The notes under the pieces are model-generated. The model was not told the DNA's origin. It was given only the letters and a program-made list of their open reading frames with translations, and ran no database searches. A program made the translations under genes and the position numbers. From UBA3210 sp002363635 (lineage in GTDB: Bacteria; Bacillota_I; Bacilli_A; RFN20; CAG-449), in assembly GCA_946641515.1 (NCBI GenBank), contig CAMPBT010000004.1, positions 1 to 64,000 of the forward strand: DNA of 64,000 bases, in the 5' to 3' direction. Positions 55,109 to 64,000 of the stretch are shown one piece after another (position 1 is the stretch's first letter; every line of letters begins with the position of its first letter).

Positions 55109-56410
55109 ATGAAATTATCCGCGAAAGATTTAATTAAATTTATTGATGAATCCCCATCATGTTATCATGTTATAAATAATTTAGCAGAAGAACTTAGAAA
55201 TGCTGGATTTGTAGAAATCAAAGAAGTACAGGATTTCAAAGTTGAAAGAAATAAAAAATATTTTACAACTAGAAATGGTACATCTATTATTGCTTTTGAT
55301 ATTGGAAATGTTAAAGATGATTTTTCTTTCAATATCGTTGCATCTCATTCAGATTCTCCATCATTTAAAGTTAAACCATCTTCAGCATTAGTAAATCAAT
55401 CATATTCAAAATTATCTGTTGAAGGATATGGAGGAATGTTATGCGCTCCATGGTTTGATAGACCTTTATCTGTCGCAGGTAGAGTAATCTTAAGATCAAA
55501 AGAAGGTCTAGATATTAAATTATTTAATGTTGATAGAGATTTATTAATGATTCCTAATGTTGCAATTCACATGAATAGACAAGCAAATTCTGGGTATGCA
55601 TACAATTTTGCAACAGATATGCAACCAGTTTTAGCTCTTGGTAGTGAGGGCAAAATTGAAGATATCATCGCTAAAGAATTAAAGGTTAATAAAGAAGATA
55701 TTATTTCTCATGATTTATTTTTAACAAATAGACAAAAAGGTTCTATTTGGGGAGCAAATAACGAGTTTGTTTCATCTTCCAAGTTAGATGACTTAGAATG
55801 TGCTTATACTTCTTTACAAGGCTTCTTAGAAGGCAAAAATAGTGATAATATCAATGTTTACTGCTGCTTTGATAACGAAGAAGTAGGCTCAACAACTAGA
55901 CAAGGCGCTAACTCAACATTCTTAGAAGATATCTTAAAGAGAATTGTTTTAGGACTTAACTATAATGAAGATAAATTATATAAAGCATTATCTTCTTCAT
56001 TTATGGTCAGTGCAGATAATGCGCACGCAGTACATCCAAATCATCCAGAATATTCAGATGCTTTAAATAGTGTTTATATGAATAAAGGTGTAGTCATTAA
56101 ATTTAATGCCGCTCAATCATATACTACTGATGGTTTATCTTGTGCTTTATTTAAAGAAATCTGTGCTAGAGCAAATGTTCCTACTCAAACATTTACTAAT
56201 CGTGCAGATTTAAGAGGTGGAGGAACTCTTGGTAATATTTCTTCTACTCACGTCTCATTATTATCTGTTGATATAGGTTTAGCACAACTTGCAATGCATA
56301 GCTGCTATGAAACTGCAGGCGTAGATGATATTAAATATATGGGAGAAGCATTAAAAGCTTTCTACTCAACATCAATTAGAATTGATAACGACAAAATCTT
56401 ATTAAAATAA
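55109..56410 (+). CDS. apeB: M18-family aminopeptidase
   Basis: The 433-residue protein is an M18 zinc aminopeptidase: ASHSDSP with His80 and Asp82, DNEEVGS near 254, and the HPNHPEY and GGTLGN segments. It removes acidic or neutral N-terminal residues from peptides in the cytoplasm. AAAGGAG precedes the ATG. It follows the MATE gene by 48 bp, possibly co-transcribed, although no direct link is known. Confidence 0.93.
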   Translation: MKLSAKDLIKFIDESPSCYHVINNLAEELRNAGFVEIKEVQDFKVERNKKYFTTRNGTSIIAFDIGNVKDDFSFNIVASHSDSPSFKVKPSSALVNQSYSKLSVEGYGGMLCAPWFDRPLSVAGRVILRSKEGLDIKLFNVDRDLLMIPNVAIHMNRQANSGYAYNFATDMQPVLALGSEGKIEDIIAKELKVNKEDIISHDLFLTNRQKGSIWGANNEFVSSSKLDDLECAYTSLQGFLEGKNSDNINVYCCFDNEEVGSTTRQGANSTFLEDILKRIVLGLNYNEDKLYKALSSSFMVSADNAHAVHPNHPEYSDALNSVYMNKGVVIKFNAAQSYTTDGLSCALFKEICARANVPTQTFTNRADLRGGGTLGNISSTHVSLLSVDIGLAQLAMHSCYETAGVDDIKYMGEALKAFYSTSIRIDNDKILLK

Positions 56411-56411
56411 T

Positions 56412-56439
56412 TAAAAGGCCTCAATTGAGGCTTTTTAAT
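56412..56439. terminator. Bidirectional terminator
   Basis: AAAAGGCCTCAATTGAGGCTTTTT folds into a near-perfect stem with T or A runs on both sides, between converging genes. Confidence 0.88.
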
Positions 56440-57817
56440 TTGATAAATTCTTTTCTGTTTTCCAGTAGGTAATTAAGAATGGTAATTCAAAGCTAATCAT
56501 AAATGCCCATCCAATACCAGTTCCATATGCTGTTGAACTTAAAGGATCATTAGTAGTAGATATTAAAATTAAAGAGAAGAGGACTCGACCAATAATTTGA
56601 ACAAAGGTTGAATAGAAAACAATATTTAGTTTACCTATACCTCTAAAATAACTTTGTATAGAGTTAGTAACACATGGGCATAGATATAAGAAACACATGA
56701 TATTTACATATAGCATACCTTTACTAATGACTAAATCTTTAGATTCTTGAATTGCTTCTTCGTTTGAAATAAATAAATTAAGCATATCTTTTCTAAAGAT
56801 AACTAATAATAATGTAATGATAATTCCATATACGATGTTAATGGAAAGTCCCGCTAAGAAACCTTTTTTAGCGCGAGAATAATTTTTTGCACCTTTGTTT
56901 TGGGCAATAAATATTGCACTAGCATGTCCAATGTTTTGTGCTCCTGCAAAGAAGAATTGGTCAATACTTGTTGATGAAGTAAAAGCATCAATAGTTACTG
57001 CGTCATATTTATTAACTTGAGTAGAGATAATATATTTGCCTACAAATAAAACAATTTGTTGTAAAGCAGATGCTATCGCATATGAAGAAGAAATCTTTAA
57101 TAATTCTTTATCGACAACATATTCATTTCTTTTTAAAACTAGATATTCTTTATAGCGAATTTTAGAATAAAGAATCATTAATAATGCTGAAATAAATTGA
57201 GAAATAGTAGTAGATAAGGCAACACCTAGTACATCAAGTTTAAATCCTACAACAAATAAGATATTAAAGGAAATATTTAAAACACAACTTATTATTAGAA
57301 ATAATAAAGATGAATATGAATCTCCAAAACTTCTAATTACAGAAGCGTAGAAATTAAAGATAAAAGAGAAGATAAAGCCTATTGAAATAATTAGTAAATA
57401 GCTATAGACTTGATGTCTTAAAGAAGGATCGTAAACATTAGAAATATTTAAAATTGGATTTAATAAGGCAATAAATAAGATAGTAAGAATTAATATTGCG
57501 CTTACTCCACTTATTAAACAAGAAGAGATTTGTCTTTTTAAATTAGTAATATCCTTTTTACCATATAATTCAGAACTATGAATGGCAAGTCCTACGCATA
57601 GTCCACTTATTAAAGATAAGAAGATATTCATGATGGGATTAGCTACTCCTACTGCAGCTTGAGAAGCAATTTTAGTCTCACTAAACCAACCTAAAATAAT
57701 ATAATCGAATAAATTATATGTTAATTGAAATATTGATGCGATAACTAAAGGAATAGAGAAAATTAATAATTTAGGATAGATTTTTCCTTCAGTCATTATG
57801 ACTTTTCTATTTTTCAT
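56435..57817 (-). CDS. MATE-family exporter (third gene of operon)
   Basis: The 460-residue, twelve-helix protein opens ITYNLFDYIILGWF-like and has SIQSYFRGIGKLN near 392, as in MATE transporters. Its start overlaps the end of the esterase gene by 11 bases, so it is co-translated with it and the upstream MATE gene. Confidence 0.92.
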   Translation of the reverse strand: MKNRKVIMTEGKIYPKLLIFSIPLVIASIFQLTYNLFDYIILGWFSETKIASQAAVGVANPIMNIFLSLISGLCVGLAIHSSELYGKKDITNLKRQISSCLISGVSAILILTILFIALLNPILNISNVYDPSLRHQVYSYLLIISIGFIFSFIFNFYASVIRSFGDSYSSLLFLIISCVLNISFNILFVVGFKLDVLGVALSTTISQFISALLMILYSKIRYKEYLVLKRNEYVVDKELLKISSSYAIASALQQIVLFVGKYIISTQVNKYDAVTIDAFTSSTSIDQFFFAGAQNIGHASAIFIAQNKGAKNYSRAKKGFLAGLSINIVYGIIITLLLVIFRKDMLNLFISNEEAIQESKDLVISKGMLYVNIMCFLYLCPCVTNSIQSYFRGIGKLNIVFYSTFVQIIGRVLFSLILISTTNDPLSSTAYGTGIGWAFMISFELPFLITYWKTEKNLSN

Positions 57818-58559
57818 CTTTTAATACCTTTTGAATGAATAAATTTGCGTTATTTACCCACCCTGCAACTTCTTCATCTTTACAATTCTCATGGCCTTCG
57901 ATAGTAGCACTTTCATCTGCTAAAGCCATACCGTGAGGACCATTTGGATAGATTATAAATTCGTTATAAACATTATTTTTCTTTAATGCTTCTATCATCA
58001 TTAAAGTGTTTTGATAAGAAACTGATTCATCAGTTCTTGTACACCAAATGAATGTAGGAGGTGTCAATTTGTTAACTCTATTATTAATAGAAAATTTCTT
58101 TCGATTTTCTTCTAGATTAATTGAACCTAAGAAATTAGTTTGAGTACCTAAATGAGTATATTCATTTAATGAAATAACTGGATAACATAAAATCATTCCT
58201 TTAACTAGAGATGAATATATGTCAGTACCACCTAAGGAGGCAAGATGTCCTCCCGCAGAAAAACCCATTAAAAAGATGTTTTTATATATTTTAGATAAAT
58301 ACTTAATTGAAGCATTGATTTCATTTAATTGAGTAGGATATGAGTATGGGGAAACACTATATTTTAGTAAAGCACAGTTATAACCAAAAGAGAGAAATTT
58401 ATTAACTACAGGTAAACTTTCTCTAGGTGATAAATGATGATATCCTCCTCCTGGACAAATAAGAATTAAAGCTTTAGAAGAATCATTGTTAAAGATATCA
58501 AGGCTACCTTGACCATCAATACCAAATTCAGTTTTTAATTCTAAATGTCTAGTTTCCAT
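57807..58559 (-). CDS. Alpha/beta hydrolase (acetyl-xylan/BD-FAE-type esterase)
   Basis: The 250-residue protein has CPGGGYHHLS (oxyanion loop, about 35-44), nucleophile elbow GFSAGG with Ser101, acid in WCTRTDESV and His in GPHGMAL near 220. This is the layout of cytoplasmic esterases that cleave acetyl or feruloyl groups, with preceding DIFNND. The AAGGAAG site lies inside the upstream gene, whose stop is 3 bases away. Confidence 0.87.
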   Translation of the reverse strand: METRHLELKTEFGIDGQGSLDIFNNDSSKALILICPGGGYHHLSPRESLPVVNKFLSFGYNCALLKYSVSPYSYPTQLNEINASIKYLSKIYKNIFLMGFSAGGHLASLGGTDIYSSLVKGMILCYPVISLNEYTHLGTQTNFLGSINLEENRKKFSINNRVNKLTPPTFIWCTRTDESVSYQNTLMMIEALKKNNVYNEFIIYPNGPHGMALADESATIEGHENCKDEEVAGWVNNANLFIQKVLKDEK

Positions 58560-58562
58560 ATT

Positions 58563-60059
58563 TTAAGCTTCCTTAATACTATCTTTTCTAACTAAAATAC
58601 CATCAACTTCTACCATTTCTGGTTCAGGATCTGTTAATTTCATTCCTTTAAATCCTTTAGCTTTAACTTTAAAGAAGAAGATGATAAACATGACTATTGC
58701 AAATATTGCAATAACGATATTCGAGATACCCATTGATAAACCAGCAGCAGTTGCAGCATTATCTAAATTAGATGTATCCATTACCCCTTTACAAATTAAT
58801 AATACACTGATTCTAGTGACAATTCTTATAACATTATTTAATGTTGCTAAGAATGTTTGACCATATCCATATAATACACCGAGAACTACTGCATTAATAG
58901 TTAAAGCAGGTATTGATAAACAATCATAATAAAAGATTTTTTTAATTAATTCTGGAAAGATTGTTGAAGAAGCTTCACTTCCTTGTTTAGTTGAAATAAA
59001 TAAGGCCGCAAATTCATCTAAATAGAAGACTCTTACTAGTAAGAATCCAATTGTAGACCAAATAGTTACGTAGCAAAGAGAAATGAGCATAACTTTAAAA
59101 GTTCTTTTCATATTCTTGTTGCCAAGATTTTGAGAAACAATTCCAGATTCAGAATCTTCTAACGCTACTGTTGGGTTAGTAACTAGTCCTGATAAGTTAT
59201 TAGAAATACCAAGAGCCCCGACAAGTAAAGAATCTCCTTCAATAAATGTAGAGCAGATAGAGTTAACTGCAACTTTACCTAAAGAAATAACAAATTTACC
59301 TGCAAACATTGGCAAAGAAATAATTAATAATTTTTTAGAATATTTCCAATCAAGTGTAAGTTCTTTAAGTTCAATTCTAAAGATTGCATTTTTATTAAAT
59401 AGATAGAATGAACCAAGTATTAACATGAATAACTGTGAAAGAACACTTGCCCCTTCAATCCAAGTCATATCATCAACCTTAAAGACGTAAATTAATAAAG
59501 CGTTTAAGCCTAATTTAATTGCCATCATGATGATGTTTGAAATTAAAATAATTCTAGTTTTACCTTTTGATTTTTGAATAGCAATAAAGACACTGTTAAT
59601 GTTGATAATACATAATTCGACAATTTGAAGTCTAAAATAGTTATGTGCAATCTTAACAAGTTCATCATTACAACCAGTTAATCTCATAATAGGTTCCGCT
59701 AAAGGTAAAAAAATTATTAATGATAAAACGATAATAATTAATTCCCATGCAAAGGTTACGTTAGCGTATTTTTTAGCTTTTTTAATATCTCCTGCTCCAT
59801 AGTATTTTGCAATTAAGATGGCCCCACCTGCAGAAATACCAGATCCAAAAGATGAAAGTAATGTTTTAACTTGAGCAAGAATAGCACCAGCTGAAGAAGC
59901 TGCTGTATCAATCTTAACTAACATTAAAGCATCAACAACACTATATACTGAGTTTATTAATTGGTATAAAAATAGAGGTAAAGTAACGGATAATACAACG
60001 GACCATAAATTACCTGTAAGAATTTTTCTTCTAACTTTTTCATTTGTATTTACTGCCAT
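58563..60059 (-). CDS. MATE-family exporter (first gene of operon)
   Basis: The 498-residue twelve-helix protein shows the MATE opening LINSVYSVVDALML near 30 and SQNLGNKNMKRTFK near 308. It is longer than its relatives because of a charged 35-residue C-terminal tail. A GGGAGGT site precedes the ATG. It leads a three-gene operon with an esterase and a second MATE gene. Confidence 0.92.
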   Translation of the reverse strand: MAVNTNEKVRRKILTGNLWSVVLSVTLPLFLYQLINSVYSVVDALMLVKIDTAASSAGAILAQVKTLLSSFGSGISAGGAILIAKYYGAGDIKKAKKYANVTFAWELIIIVLSLIIFLPLAEPIMRLTGCNDELVKIAHNYFRLQIVELCIININSVFIAIQKSKGKTRIILISNIIMMAIKLGLNALLIYVFKVDDMTWIEGASVLSQLFMLILGSFYLFNKNAIFRIELKELTLDWKYSKKLLIISLPMFAGKFVISLGKVAVNSICSTFIEGDSLLVGALGISNNLSGLVTNPTVALEDSESGIVSQNLGNKNMKRTFKVMLISLCYVTIWSTIGFLLVRVFYLDEFAALFISTKQGSEASSTIFPELIKKIFYYDCLSIPALTINAVVLGVLYGYGQTFLATLNNVIRIVTRISVLLICKGVMDTSNLDNAATAAGLSMGISNIVIAIFAIVMFIIFFFKVKAKGFKGMKLTDPEPEMVEVDGILVRKDSIKEA

Positions 60060-60199
60060 ATTTACCTCCCGTACGTAATATTAATATAAAGATTTTTTAT
60101 TAATTTAAAAGTGTTTGAGTTTTAATATTGAATAACCTTGTTCGAACTTTGTTCTACAAGCACAACGTATTTTGGAAATGTTTTGATATAATGTAAAAG

Positions 60200-60221
60200 A
60201 ATTAATATGAAGGGAGGACTA
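60200..60221 (+). promoter_or_regulatory. -10 box and ribosome binding site of the uxa block
   Basis: TATAAT near 60187 and GGGAGG at 60213 precede the ATG at 60226. A short inverted arm pair, CTTGT...ACAAG, lies upstream at 60138-60161 and could be an operator. Confidence 0.45.
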
Positions 60222-60225
60222 ATTT

Positions 60226-61323
60226 ATGGCACAAATTAAATTAGAAAATATTAATAAAATTTATGATAATGGGTTCCATGCAGTCCACGATTTCAATTTA
60301 GAAATTAAAGACAATGAATTTATTATCATGGTTGGTCCATCTGGTTGTGGTAAATCTACTACTTTAAGAATGATTGCTGGCATTGAATCAATTTCTGGCG
60401 GGACATTGACAATTGACGGCAAAGTTTGTAATGGATTAAAACCACACGATCGTGGTATATCTATGGTTTTCCAAAGCTATGCACTTTATCCAACAATGAC
60501 AGTTTATGATAACTTAGCATTCGGCTTAAGACTTGCGGGCTTTGATGAAGATGAAATTGAAGTTAGAGTTAAAGAAGTTTCTGAAATCTTAGGCATTCAA
60601 TCTTATCTTGCTAGAAAACCAAAGGCATTATCTGGTGGACAACAACAAAGAGTTGCTTTAGGTAGAGCTCTAATTCGTCATGCTAAAGTCTTCCTAATGG
60701 ATGAACCATTATCAAACCTTGATGCTATTCAAAGAGTTAACATGCGTTCTGAAATTAGAAGAATTCATAACACTGTCGGTGCTACAACAATTTATGTTAC
60801 ACATGACCAAATTGAAGCTATGACTATGGCAGATAGAATCGTCGTTATGAAAGATGGTTATATCCAACAGATTGGTACACCAAAGGAATTATACTTTAAA
60901 CCAGTCAATATGTTCGTTGCAGGATTTATTGGTGATCCTCAGATGAACTTTATTTACGGTAAAGTAGAAGGTGAAAAATTCATTGCTAAAGATGGCAGCG
61001 TCATTGAATTAAAAGGTTTCAATTCAAAAATCTTAGAAAACGCAAGCAAGAAGGAAGAAGTTGTTATTGGCTTTAGACCAGAATGCTGTGCAGTTGAAAA
61101 GATTAAAGATGCAAAGCAATTTGAAAGTGCAATGAATGTTGAAGTATCTGAAATGTTAGGTGATACACTTAATATTTATGGTTACTTAGGAAAGAACCAT
61201 ATGGTTGTTAGAACAAATCCTTTCACAAAATACACAGTTGGAGAAGATTTAAAGTTCTATGTCAACTATGATCACGTAGTTTTCTTTGATGCAAAAACAG
61301 AATACATCATTAACGAAGATTAA
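60226..61323 (+). CDS. MsmK/UgpC-type sugar ABC transporter ATPase
   Basis: The 365-residue protein has Walker A GPSGCGKST (near 37-45), signature LSGGQQQR near 138, Walker B VFLMDEPLSNLD near 157, and a C-terminal TOBE-type regulatory part (IGFRPECC near 282). Such ATPases energise several carbohydrate importers; no permease is adjacent here. It is followed after 28 bp by uxaB, which suggests use in uronate or oligogalacturonide import; that link is inference. Confidence 0.93.
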   Translation: MAQIKLENINKIYDNGFHAVHDFNLEIKDNEFIIMVGPSGCGKSTTLRMIAGIESISGGTLTIDGKVCNGLKPHDRGISMVFQSYALYPTMTVYDNLAFGLRLAGFDEDEIEVRVKEVSEILGIQSYLARKPKALSGGQQQRVALGRALIRHAKVFLMDEPLSNLDAIQRVNMRSEIRRIHNTVGATTIYVTHDQIEAMTMADRIVVMKDGYIQQIGTPKELYFKPVNMFVAGFIGDPQMNFIYGKVEGEKFIAKDGSVIELKGFNSKILENASKKEEVVIGFRPECCAVEKIKDAKQFESAMNVEVSEMLGDTLNIYGYLGKNHMVVRTNPFTKYTVGEDLKFYVNYDHVVFFDAKTEYIINED

Positions 61324-61351
61324 TTTTTAAGAGTAATAGAGGTATATATTC

Positions 61352-62794
61352 ATGGAAAATTTAAGCAGCAAAATTATTAACAAAAAACATGCACCAATTA
61401 AAGTAATGCAATTTGGAGAAGGTAACTTCTTAAGAGCATTCGTTGATTGGATTATTCAAAAGATGAATGATTCAGGCAAATATGAAGGCCATGTTGTCGT
61501 TGTACAACCATTAGAATTTGGTAGAGTCAAAGACTTAGAAGCTCAAGATGGTTTATACACATTATATTTACAGGGTATTGATAATGGTAAAGTTACTAGA
61601 ACTCACGAAGTTATCGATGTTTTAGATGATTTCATCAACCCATATGCAGATTATAAGAAATTCTTAGATTATGCATGCAGTGATGATTTAGAAGTTGTTA
61701 TTTCAAATACAACTGAAGCAGGTATCACTCTTGATGAATCAGATATCGATTACACAAAGACACCAAAGACATTCCCTGGTAAAGTCTTAGCAATGCTTGA
61801 AAATCGTTATGCAAAATTTAATGGCGATGAAACAAAAGGCTTAAGCTTTATTTGCTGTGAATTAATCGATAACAATGGTGATGAATTAAGAAAATGTGTT
61901 TTAGCTTTAGCAAAAGTTAAAAACCATGATGCAAAGTTCATTTCATGGATTGAAAATGCTTGCCACTTTACTTCAACATTAGTTGATAGAATTGTTCCAG
62001 GTTATCCAAGAGATGAAATTGAAGAAATCACAAAAGAATTAGGTTATATCGATTCTTCAATTGTTAAAGGTGAAATTTTCCATTTATGGGTTCTTGCAAA
62101 AGAAGCTCACATTGAAAAAGTCTTCCCATGTGATAAAGTTGGTTTAAATGTTATCTATGCAGATTCAATTAAACCTTACAAACAAAGAAAAGTTAAAGTC
62201 TTAAACGGCTGCCATACATGTATGGTTCCTGTTTCATACTTATATGGTATTGATACAGTTAAAGAATCAATTGACGATGAAGTAGTAGGTAAGTTTGCTC
62301 GTGAATTCATCTTTGATGAAGTTGTTCCTACAATCAAATTACCTCATGATCAAATGGTTGCATATGCAAATTCTGTTTTAGAAAGATACTTAAACCCATT
62401 CGTAAGACATGAATTAATGTCAATTGCCTTAAACTCAATCTCAAAATATTGGGCAAGAGTTCTTCCAACAGTTAAAGACTACTTACAAGAAAATGGTAAA
62501 TTACCTGCACACGCAATGTTCTCCCTTGCAGCATTAATTAAATTCTATGGTGGCAAACGTGGTGAAGAAACAATTGCCTTAAAAGATGACCCAGCATACT
62601 TAGAATACTTTGCATCATTATACGCTAAAAACTTATCTGAAGAAGAAATGGTTAAAGACGTATTAAGCCAAGTTTCTATGTGGGGTGAAGATTTAAATAA
62701 ACTTGCAGATATGACAAAGGTTGTTACAACTTACTTAAAAGAAATTAATACTAAAGGCATGAAGAATGCTTTAGTAGCTTTTGAAGGAAAATAA
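61352..62794 (+). CDS. uxaB: Tagaturonate reductase (altronate oxidoreductase)
   Basis: The 480-residue protein belongs to the mannitol dehydrogenase superfamily. The N-terminal NAD-binding motif is QFGEGNFLRAF near 19-29, and the C-terminal domain has the RKVKVLNGCHTC motif near 281, which carries the catalytic Lys and His region. UxaB reduces tagaturonate to altronate with NADH in galacturonate breakdown. Three bases separate it from uxaA. Confidence 0.93.
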   Translation: MENLSSKIINKKHAPIKVMQFGEGNFLRAFVDWIIQKMNDSGKYEGHVVVVQPLEFGRVKDLEAQDGLYTLYLQGIDNGKVTRTHEVIDVLDDFINPYADYKKFLDYACSDDLEVVISNTTEAGITLDESDIDYTKTPKTFPGKVLAMLENRYAKFNGDETKGLSFICCELIDNNGDELRKCVLALAKVKNHDAKFISWIENACHFTSTLVDRIVPGYPRDEIEEITKELGYIDSSIVKGEIFHLWVLAKEAHIEKVFPCDKVGLNVIYADSIKPYKQRKVKVLNGCHTCMVPVSYLYGIDTVKESIDDEVVGKFAREFIFDEVVPTIKLPHDQMVAYANSVLERYLNPFVRHELMSIALNSISKYWARVLPTVKDYLQENGKLPAHAMFSLAALIKFYGGKRGEETIALKDDPAYLEYFASLYAKNLSEEEMVKDVLSQVSMWGEDLNKLADMTKVVTTYLKEINTKGMKNALVAFEGK

Positions 62795-62797
62795 TAT

Positions 62798-64000
62798 ATG
62801 AATCGCATCATCAAAATTAATGAAAATGATAATGTTGGTGTTGCTTTACAAGATCTAAAGAAAGGTGACGTCGAAAACGGCGTCACTATTTTAGAAGATA
62901 TCACATGTGGTCACAAATTTGCTTTAGTAGATATTAAAGCAGGTGAAGATGTCATTAAGTATGGTTATCCTATTGGACACGCTTTATGTGATATTAAAGC
63001 AGGACAGCATGTTCATGTTAAAAATGTAAAAACTAATTTAGGAGATGAACTTGAATACACATTTACTCCTAATTACAAAACAATCAAAAAAAATACTCCT
63101 GTTACAGTTAAAGTATTTAAACGTAAATTTAATAAAGTTGGTATTCGTAACTCTTTATTCATTGTTCCTTTAGTTGGATGCGTTAATGCTCAGGCTGAAT
63201 TAATTAGAAAATGTGTCTTATCTCAAATTGATCAAGATAAGATTGATGGAGTTATTGTTGCAAAGCACCCATATGGATGTTCTCAAATGGGTAGTGATAT
63301 GCAAAACACAATTGATTTATTACATTCAATTGTTAAGCATCCAAATGCTGGTGGTGTATTAGTCTTAGCATTAGGCTGTGAAAATAACCAATTAGAAGCT
63401 TTTAAAGACACTTTAGGCGAATATGATGAAGATAGAGTTAAATTCTTAAAAGCTCAAGATGTAGAAGATGAAGTCGAAGTAGGTACTGAAATCTGCTTAG
63501 ATTTATATAAGAAGATGCTTAATGATGTAAGAGTTGACGCTCCATTAAGTGAAATTACTATTGGTTTAAAGTGCGGTGGATCTGATGGTTTCTCAGGTAT
63601 TTCTGCTAACCCACTTGTCGGTATGGTATCTGATTATATTGTTTCTTTAGGTGGCTCAACTATCTTAACTGAAGTCCCAGAAATGTTTGGTGCAGAACAA
63701 ATTTTAATGGAAAGAGCAAAAGATGAAGAAACATTTAATAAAATCGTTAATTTAATTAATGAATTTAAAGGATATTATTCTTCTCATAACCAAGTTTGTT
63801 ATGAAAATCCATCTCCTGGAAATAAGGCAGGTGGTATTACAACTTTAGAAGATAAAGCTTTAGGTTGTACTCAAAAAGCTGGTTTAAGTAAAGTTCAGGA
63901 TGTTTTATATACTGGTGACACAGTCAAATTAAAAGGTTTGAATTTATTAAATGGTCCTGGAAATGATATGGTTGCATGTACTAATTTAGCAGCAGCAGGA
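62798..64000 (+). CDS. uxaA: Altronate dehydratase, cut by window end
   Basis: The frame starts at 62798 (MNRIIKINENDN) after an AAGGA site and runs open to the last base (401 codons), so the gene continues beyond it; full-length UxaA is about 490-500 residues. The N-terminal SAF domain (about 1-95) and the following catalytic domain with PYGCSQMG near 151 and GLKCGGSDGFSGISANP near 250 are clear. It dehydrates altronate to 2-keto-3-deoxygluconate, directly after UxaB in the pathway. Confidence 0.95.
   Translation, partial: MNRIIKINENDNVGVALQDLKKGDVENGVTILEDITCGHKFALVDIKAGEDVIKYGYPIGHALCDIKAGQHVHVKNVKTNLGDELEYTFTPNYKTIKKNTPVTVKVFKRKFNKVGIRNSLFIVPLVGCVNAQAELIRKCVLSQIDQDKIDGVIVAKHPYGCSQMGSDMQNTIDLLHSIVKHPNAGGVLVLALGCENNQLEAFKDTLGEYDEDRVKFLKAQDVEDEVEVGTEICLDLYKKMLNDVRVDAPLSEITIGLKCGGSDGFSGISANPLVGMVSDYIVSLGGSTILTEVPEMFGAEQILMERAKDEETFNKIVNLINEFKGYYSSHNQVCYENPSPGNKAGGITTLEDKALGCTQKAGLSKVQDVLYTGDTVKLKGLNLLNGPGNDMVACTNLAAAG

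Noticed and set aside
60138..60161. CTTGT...ACAAG arms before the MsmK-type gene as a firm operator
   Set aside because: Five-base arms are too short to claim more than a possible site; noted only within the promoter entry.

Overview
The window comes from an AT-rich, low-GC Gram-positive bacterium of the Bacilli/Erysipelotrichia/Tenericutes-relative type, probably an uncultured gut anaerobe. Evidence for this: a T-box leader on alaS, S-box (SAM-I) riboswitches, CcpA-type cre sequences, a glycyl-radical enzyme with its activase, an ATP-dependent PEP carboxykinase, four MATE exporters, galacturonate (uxaB/uxaA) catabolism and a giant BspA-like surface protein. TGA is used as a stop (for example 25418-25420), so this is the standard code and not the mycoplasma code. 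Species cannot be named from the sequence.

Layout. 1-1000: a small tandem repeat and a broken toxin-antitoxin remnant (DinJ/RelB-like antitoxin plus a Fic N-terminal fragment). 1000-3650: a membrane protein, asnA, then an ORF-less group II intron. 3651-18605: one minus-strand gene of 4984 codons, with about 31 fibronectin/Ig-like repeats followed by BspA-type leucine-rich repeats, and a cre-like site upstream. 19050-36400: mostly housekeeping and transport genes, namely a NifX-like protein, a membrane protein with a duplicated domain, pckA, a PI-PLC, hydrolase/GPH-transporter pair, phosphatase, PnuC, C69 dipeptidase, CmpB-like protein, TetR/Pr6Pr pair, and a methyltransferase-FecCD-type ABC importer operon. 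36404-39648: HD protein, an intergenic structured ncRNA, a MATE exporter and a hydrolase. 40081-47066: alaS (T-box), DUF1292, an MBL protein, then holA-truB-ribF-rpsO. 47209-49583: the YjjI/YjjW glycyl-radical pair, followed by tRNA-Gly(CCC).

49676-53440 is an accessory patch: an Ig-like lipoprotein, two almost identical S-box riboswitches 1124 bp apart that each lead a different small unknown protein, and a decapitated serine recombinase between them. 53687-60059 holds three more MATE exporters, an M18 aminopeptidase and an esterase. 60226-64000 is a sugar-acid block: an MsmK-type ATPase, uxaB and the start of uxaA, running off the window edge.

Two regulatory themes recur. Several genes sit directly after a terminator with a -10 box only 6 to 11 bp before the ATG, so their mRNAs should be leaderless or nearly so. 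Several operons (methyltransferase-ABC importer, YjjI/YjjW, two MATE genes) carry perfect short inverted repeats on the -10 box or start site that look like repressor operators. The best candidates for something undescribed are the duplicated S-box/small-protein units, the giant stalk-and-tip surface protein, the intergenic ncRNA at 37226-37364, and the ORF-less intron. All family assignments are from reading the translated sequence; no database search was run.
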